Assembly: GCA_023053575.1 (NCBI GenBank)
Contig: JAKZAP010000184.1
Coordinates: forward strand, 1-64,000
Length of the DNA: 64,000 bases
Origin: Branchinecta lynchi
Taxonomy: Eukaryota; Arthropoda; Branchiopoda; Anostraca; Branchinectidae
Reading direction: 5' to 3'
The notes under the pieces were generated by a model, which was given only the letters and a program-made list of their open reading frames with translations, had not been told where the DNA came from and searched no databases. Positions within the stretch are counted from its first letter, which is position 1. Each line of letters starts with the position of its first letter. This document shows, in pieces, positions 59,901 to 64,000 of this stretch. The position numbers and the translations under genes are program-made.

Positions 59901-62485
59901 CTTGTGGAAAAACAAACCTTGTGGGAAAACCAACCTAGTGGGGAAACCAACACAGTGGGAAAACAAACCTTGTGGGAAAACCAACCTTGCGGGAAAACCA
60001 ACCTTGGGGGAAAACAAAGCTTGTGGGAAAACAAACCTTGTGGGAAAACCAACCTAGTGGGAAAAACAACCTAGTGGGAAAACAAACCTTGTGAGAAAAC
60101 AAACCTTGTGGGAAAACCAACCTTATGGGGAAAGCAACCCTGCGGGAAAACCAACCTTGTGGGAAAACCAACCTTGTGGGAAAGCGAACCTTTTGGGAAA
60201 ATCAACACAGTGGGAAAACAAACCTTGTGGGAAAACCAACCTTGCGGGAAAACCAACCTTGGGGGAAAACAAACCTTGTGGGAAAACAAACCTTGTGGGG
60301 AAACAAACCTAGTGGGAAAACAATCCTTGTGGGAAAACAAACCTTGTGGGGAAACAAACCTTGCGGGAAAACTAACCTTGTGGGAAAACAAACCCTGCGG
60401 GAATACCAACCTTGTGGGAAAACAAACCTTGTGGGGAAACAAACCTTGTGGGAAAACCAACCTTGCGGGAAAACCAACCTTATGGGAAAACAAACCTAGT
60501 GGGAAAACCAACCTTGCAGGAAAGCGAACCTTTTGGGAAAACCAACACAGTGGGAAAACAATCCTTGTGGGTAAACCAACCTTGCGGGAAAACCAACCTA
60601 GTGGGAAAAACAACCTAGTGGGAAAACAAACCTTGTGAGAAAACAAACCTTGTGGGAAAACCAACCTTATGGGGAAAGCAACCCTGCGGGAAAACCAACC
60701 TTGTGGGAAAGCGAACCTTTTGGGAAAACCAACACAGTGGGAAAAAAAACCTTGTGGGAAAACCAACCTTGCGGGAAAACCAACCTTGGGGGAAAACAAA
60801 CCTTGTGGGAAAACAAACCTTGTGGGGAAACAAACCTAGTGGGAAAACAAACCTTGTGAGAAAACAATCCTTGTGGGAAAACAAACCTTGGGGGGAAACA
60901 AACCTTGCGGGGAAACCAACCTTGTGGGAAAACAAACCCTGCGGGAAAACCAACTTTGTGGGAAAACCAACCTTGCGGGAAAGCCAACCTTGCGGGAAAG
61001 CGAAACTTTTGGGAAAACCAACACAGTGGGAAAACAAACCTTGTGTTAAAACCAACCTTGCGGGAAAACCAACCTTGGGGGAAAACAAAGCTTGTGGGAA
61101 AACAAACCTAGTGGGAAAACCAACCTAGTGGGAAAAACAACCTAGTGGGAAAACAAACCTTGTGAGAAAACAAACCTTGTGGGAAAACCAACCTTATGGG
61201 TAAAGCAACCCTGCGGGAAAACCAACCTTGTGGGAAAACCAACCTTGTGGGAAAGCGAACCTTTTGGGAAAACCAACACAGTGGGAAAACAAACCTTGTG
61301 GGAAAACCAACCTTGCGGGAAAACCAACCTTGGGGGAAAGCAAACCTTATGGGAAAACAAACCTTGTGGGGAAACAAACCTAGTAGGAAATCAAACCTTG
61401 TGAGAAAACAATCCTTGTGGGAAAACAAACCTTGTGGGGAAACAAACCTTGCGGGAAAACTAACCTTGTGGGAAAACGAACCCTGCGGGAAAACCAACCT
61501 TGTGGGAAAACCCACCTTGTGGGGAAACAAACCTTTCGGGAAAACTAACCTTGTGGGAAAACAAACCCTGCGGGAAAACCAACCTTGTGGGAAAACAAAC
61601 CTTGTGGGAAAACAAACCTTGTGGGAAAACAAACATTGTGAGAAAACAAACCTTGTGGGAAAACCAACCTTATGGGGAAACAAACCCTGCGGGAAAACCA
61701 ACCTTGTGGGAAAACCAACCTTGCGGGAAAGCGAACCTTTTGGGAAAACCAACACAGTGGGAAAACAAACCTTGTGAGAAAACAATCCTTGTGGGAAAAC
61801 AAACCTTGTGGGGAAACAAACCTTGTGGGGAAACAAACCTTGTGGGAAAACTAACCTTGTGGGAAAACAAACCTTGCGGGAAAACTAACCTTGTGGGAAA
61901 ACAAAACCTGCGGGAAAACCAACCTTGTGGGAAAACCAACCTTGTGGGGAAACAAACCTTTCGGGAAAACCAACCTTGTGGGAAAACAAACCTTGTGGGA
62001 AAACAAACCTTGTGGGAAAACAAACCTTATGGGGAAAGCAACCCTGCGGGAAAACCAACCTTGTGGGAAAACCAACCTTGTGGGAAAGTGAACCTTTTGG
62101 GAAAACCAACACAGTGGGAAAACAAACCTTGTGGGAAAACCAACCTTGCGGGAAAACCAACCTTGTGGGAAAACAAACCTTGTGGGAGAACAAACCTTGT
62201 GGGAAAACAAACCTTATGCTGAAAGCAACCCTGCGGGAAAACCAACCTTGTGGGAAAACCAACCTTGTGGGAAAGCGAACCTTTTGGGAAAACCAACACA
62301 GTGGGAAAACAAACCTTGTGGGAAAACCAACCTTGCGGGAAAACCAACCTTGTGGGAAAACAAACCTTGTGGGAAAACAAACCTTGTGGGAAAACAAACC
62401 TTGTGGGAAAACAAACCTTATGGGAAAACAACCCTTGTGGGGAAACAAACCTTGTGGGAAAACCAACCTTGCGGGAAAGCGAACC
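56935..62485 (-). repeat. 17-bp satellite array, segment 8 (inverted)
   Basis: The longest inverted block. It holds the 1,938-bp tandem duplication (57780-61660) and the left part of the right copy of the 9,077-bp duplication. No other DNA was seen. Confidence 0.96.
57780..61660 (-). repeat. Tandem duplication in inverted satellite, period 1,938 bp (2.0 copies)
   Basis: In the inverted segment, about 57780-59720 is repeated at 59720-61660, shifted by 1,938 bp (exactly 114 units). The related single copy at 51340-52400 lies 7,139 bp upstream of the first copy and 9,077 bp upstream of the second, and the difference is this 1,938-bp step. Confidence 0.83.
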
Positions 62486-62493
62486 TTTCCCGC
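62471..62493. other. Orientation switch 6, duplicate of switch 2
   Basis: Identical to 53394-53416: arms GCGGGAAA and TTTCCCGC around GCGAACC. It lies exactly 9,077 bp from switch 2, so it was copied together with its flanks and is not an independent inversion. Confidence 0.92.
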
Positions 62494-64000
62494 CGTTTTC
62501 CCACTGTGTTGGTTTTCCCAAAAGGTTCGCTTTCCCGCAAGGTTGGTTTTCCCACAAGGTTTGTTTCCCCACAAGGTTTGTTTTCCCATAAGATTCGTTT
62601 TCCCACAAGGTTTGTTTTCCCACAAGGTTTGTTTTCCCACAAGGTTTGTTTTCCCACAAGGTTGGTTTTCCCGAAAGGTTTGTTTCCCCACAAGGTTTGT
62701 TTTCCCACTAGGTTTGTTTTCCCATAAGGTTGGTTTTCCCACTAGGTTGTTTTTCCCACTAGGTTGGTTTTCCCACAAGGTTTGTTTTCCCACAACCTTT
62801 GTTTTCCCCCAAGGTTGGTTTTCCCGCAAGGTTGGTTTTCCCACAAGGTTGGTTTTCCCGAAAGGTTTGTTTCCCCACAAGGTTTGTTTTCCCACTAGGT
62901 TTGTTTTCTCACAAGGTTGGTTTTCCCACTAGGTTGTTTTTCCCGCAAGGTTGGTTTTCCCACAAGGTTTGTTTTCCCACTGTGTTGGTTTTCCCAAAAG
63001 GTTCGCTTTCCCGCAAGGTTGGTTTTTCCACAAGGTTTGTTTCCCCACAAGGTTTGTTTTGACATAAGGTTTGTTTTCCCACAAGGTTTGTTTTCCCACA
63101 AGGTTTGTTTTCCCACTAGGTTTGTTTTCCCACAAGGTTGGTTTTCCAGAAAGGTTTGTTTTCCCACTAGGTTTGTTTTCCTATAAGGTTGGTTTTCCCA
63201 CGAGGTTTGTTTTCTCACAAGGTTTGTTTTCCCACTAGGTTGTTTTTCCCACTAGGTTGGTTTTCCAGAAAGGTTTGTTTCCCCACAAGGTTTGTTTTCC
63301 CACTAGTTTTGTTTTCCCATAAGGTTGGTTTTCCCACGAGGTTTGTTTTCTCACAAGGTTTGTTTTCCCACTAGGTTGTTTTTCCCACTAGGTTGGTTTT
63401 CCCACAAGGTTTGTTTTCCCACAACCTTTGTTTTCCCCCAAGGTTGGTTTTCCCGCTAGGTTGGTTTTCCCACAAGGTTGGTTTTCCCGAAAGGTTTGTT
63501 TCCCCACAAGGTTTGTTTTCCCACTAGGTTTGTTTTCTCACAAGGTTGGTTTTCCCACTAGGTTGTTTTTCCCACTAGGTTGGTTTTCCCACAAGGTTTG
63601 CTTTCCCACAAGCTTTGTTTTCCCCCAAGGTTGGTTTTCCCGCAAGGTTGGTTTTCCCACAAGGTTTGTTTTCCCACTGTGTTGGTTTTCCCAAAAGGTT
63701 CGCTTTCCCGCAAGGTTGGTTTTTCCACAAGGTTTGTTTCCCCACAAGGTTTGTTTTGGCATAAGGTTTGTTTTCCCACAAGGTTTGTTTTCCCACAAGG
63801 TTTGTTTTCCCACTAGGTTTGTTTTCCCACAAGGTTGGTTTTCCAGAAAGGTTTGTTTCCCCACAAGGTTTGTTTTCCCACTAGGTTTGTTTTCCCATAA
63901 GATTGGTTTTCCCATGAGGTTTGTTTTCTCACAAGGTTTGTTTTCCCACTAGGTTGTTTTTCCCACTAGGTTGGTTTTCCAACAAGGTTTGTTTTCCCAC
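62486..64000 (+). repeat. 17-bp satellite array, segment 9 (+ sense, continues past window)
   Basis: Copy of 53409-54923 in the same sense. The array is still intact at the last base of the window, so its full length is unknown. Confidence 0.96.

Larger units (their letters stand above)
60417..64000. repeat. 9,077-bp-offset duplication, right copy (runs off window)
   Basis: This is the partner of 51340-54923, with the same order of variants, the same junction hairpin (62471-62493) and the same rare GACATAAGG-type units (near 63061, as near 53984). It is cut by the window end. Confidence 0.85.

Noticed and set aside
1..64000. CRISPR array
   Set aside because: Repeats are contiguous with no spacers, the unit is only 17 bp, and there are no cas genes; the context is eukaryotic.
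1..64000. CENP-B box (also 17 bp) inside the satellite
   Set aside because: The core pattern NTTCGNNNNANNCGGGN is not met. The closest unit, GGTTCGCTTTCCCGCAA, lacks the required A and the CGGG on the same strand.
1..64000. Telomeric repeat or telomere-derived array
   Set aside because: No TTAGGG-, TTAGG- or TTTAGGG-type unit is present.
1..64000. Strong G-quadruplex array
   Set aside because: On the minus strand GGG runs recur every 17 nt with 14-nt loops, and on the + strand only GG runs occur. Both are predicted to be weak, and no shorter-loop cluster was seen.
1..64000. tRNA, rRNA, promoters or terminators within the satellite
   Set aside because: No cloverleaf, conserved rRNA core or recognisable core promoter was seen; T-runs are part of the unit.

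Overview
The window is almost entirely one tandem satellite. Its unit is 17 bp, reading GGTTTGTTTTCCCACAA or GGTTGGTTTTCCCACAA on the + strand, with recurrent variants at units' positions 5, 7, 10, 11 and 14-17. About 62.1 kb of the 64 kb (roughly 3,650 units) is this repeat, and it runs off both ends of the window. The only non-satellite DNA is a 5'-truncated non-LTR retrotransposon (34971-36733, minus strand) and a 131-bp duplicate of its 3' end (28995-29125). I see no host gene, tRNA, rRNA or prokaryotic operon. The setting is a eukaryotic chromosome. The retrotransposon's reverse transcriptase looks like the CR1/L2/Jockey group with a short ATTG-type tail, which suggests an invertebrate animal, but the species cannot be named from this sequence. 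Satellite heterochromatin (pericentromeric, subtelomeric or B-chromosome-like) is the likely location; that is inference. || Layout: 1-48990 is satellite in the + sense, interrupted by the 131-bp fragment and the retrotransposon. From 48991 the orientation flips repeatedly: minus 48991-53408, plus 53409-55885, minus 55886-56598, plus 56599-56934, minus 56935-62485, plus 62486-64000. Most flip points sit on short inverted repeats. Variant units recur in fixed order, giving a higher-order structure. A marker pair of variant units returns every 15-20 units (255-340 bp, exact multiples of 17 where measured). One divergent unit is confined to 17-44 kb and another mainly to 2-11 kb, so the array is a mosaic of domains. 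|| History readable from the sequence: local tandem duplications of 1.24-1.94 kb (periods 1830, 1904, 1241/1258, 1921-1922, 1257, 1649, 1938) and larger copies (offsets 6194, 5976, 9077) expanded the array. The retrotransposon inserted once, inside a unit, with a likely 5-bp target duplication. A later duplication copied its left flank plus 131 bp of its 3' end 5,976 bp to the left; I spotted one base difference between the two copies. The 9,077-bp duplication carries an inversion junction with it, so that inversion is older than the duplication. || The long open reading frames (up to 487 codons) are by-products. The unit has no stop in any of six frames, and 17 is not a multiple of 3, so every frame of a strand reads the same 17-residue peptide. 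None is annotated as a gene. A possible functional angle is that the minus strand of the unit, TTGTGGGAAAACCAACC, contains matches to the Su(H)/CSL and Dorsal/Rel binding consensus sequences, in very large numbers.
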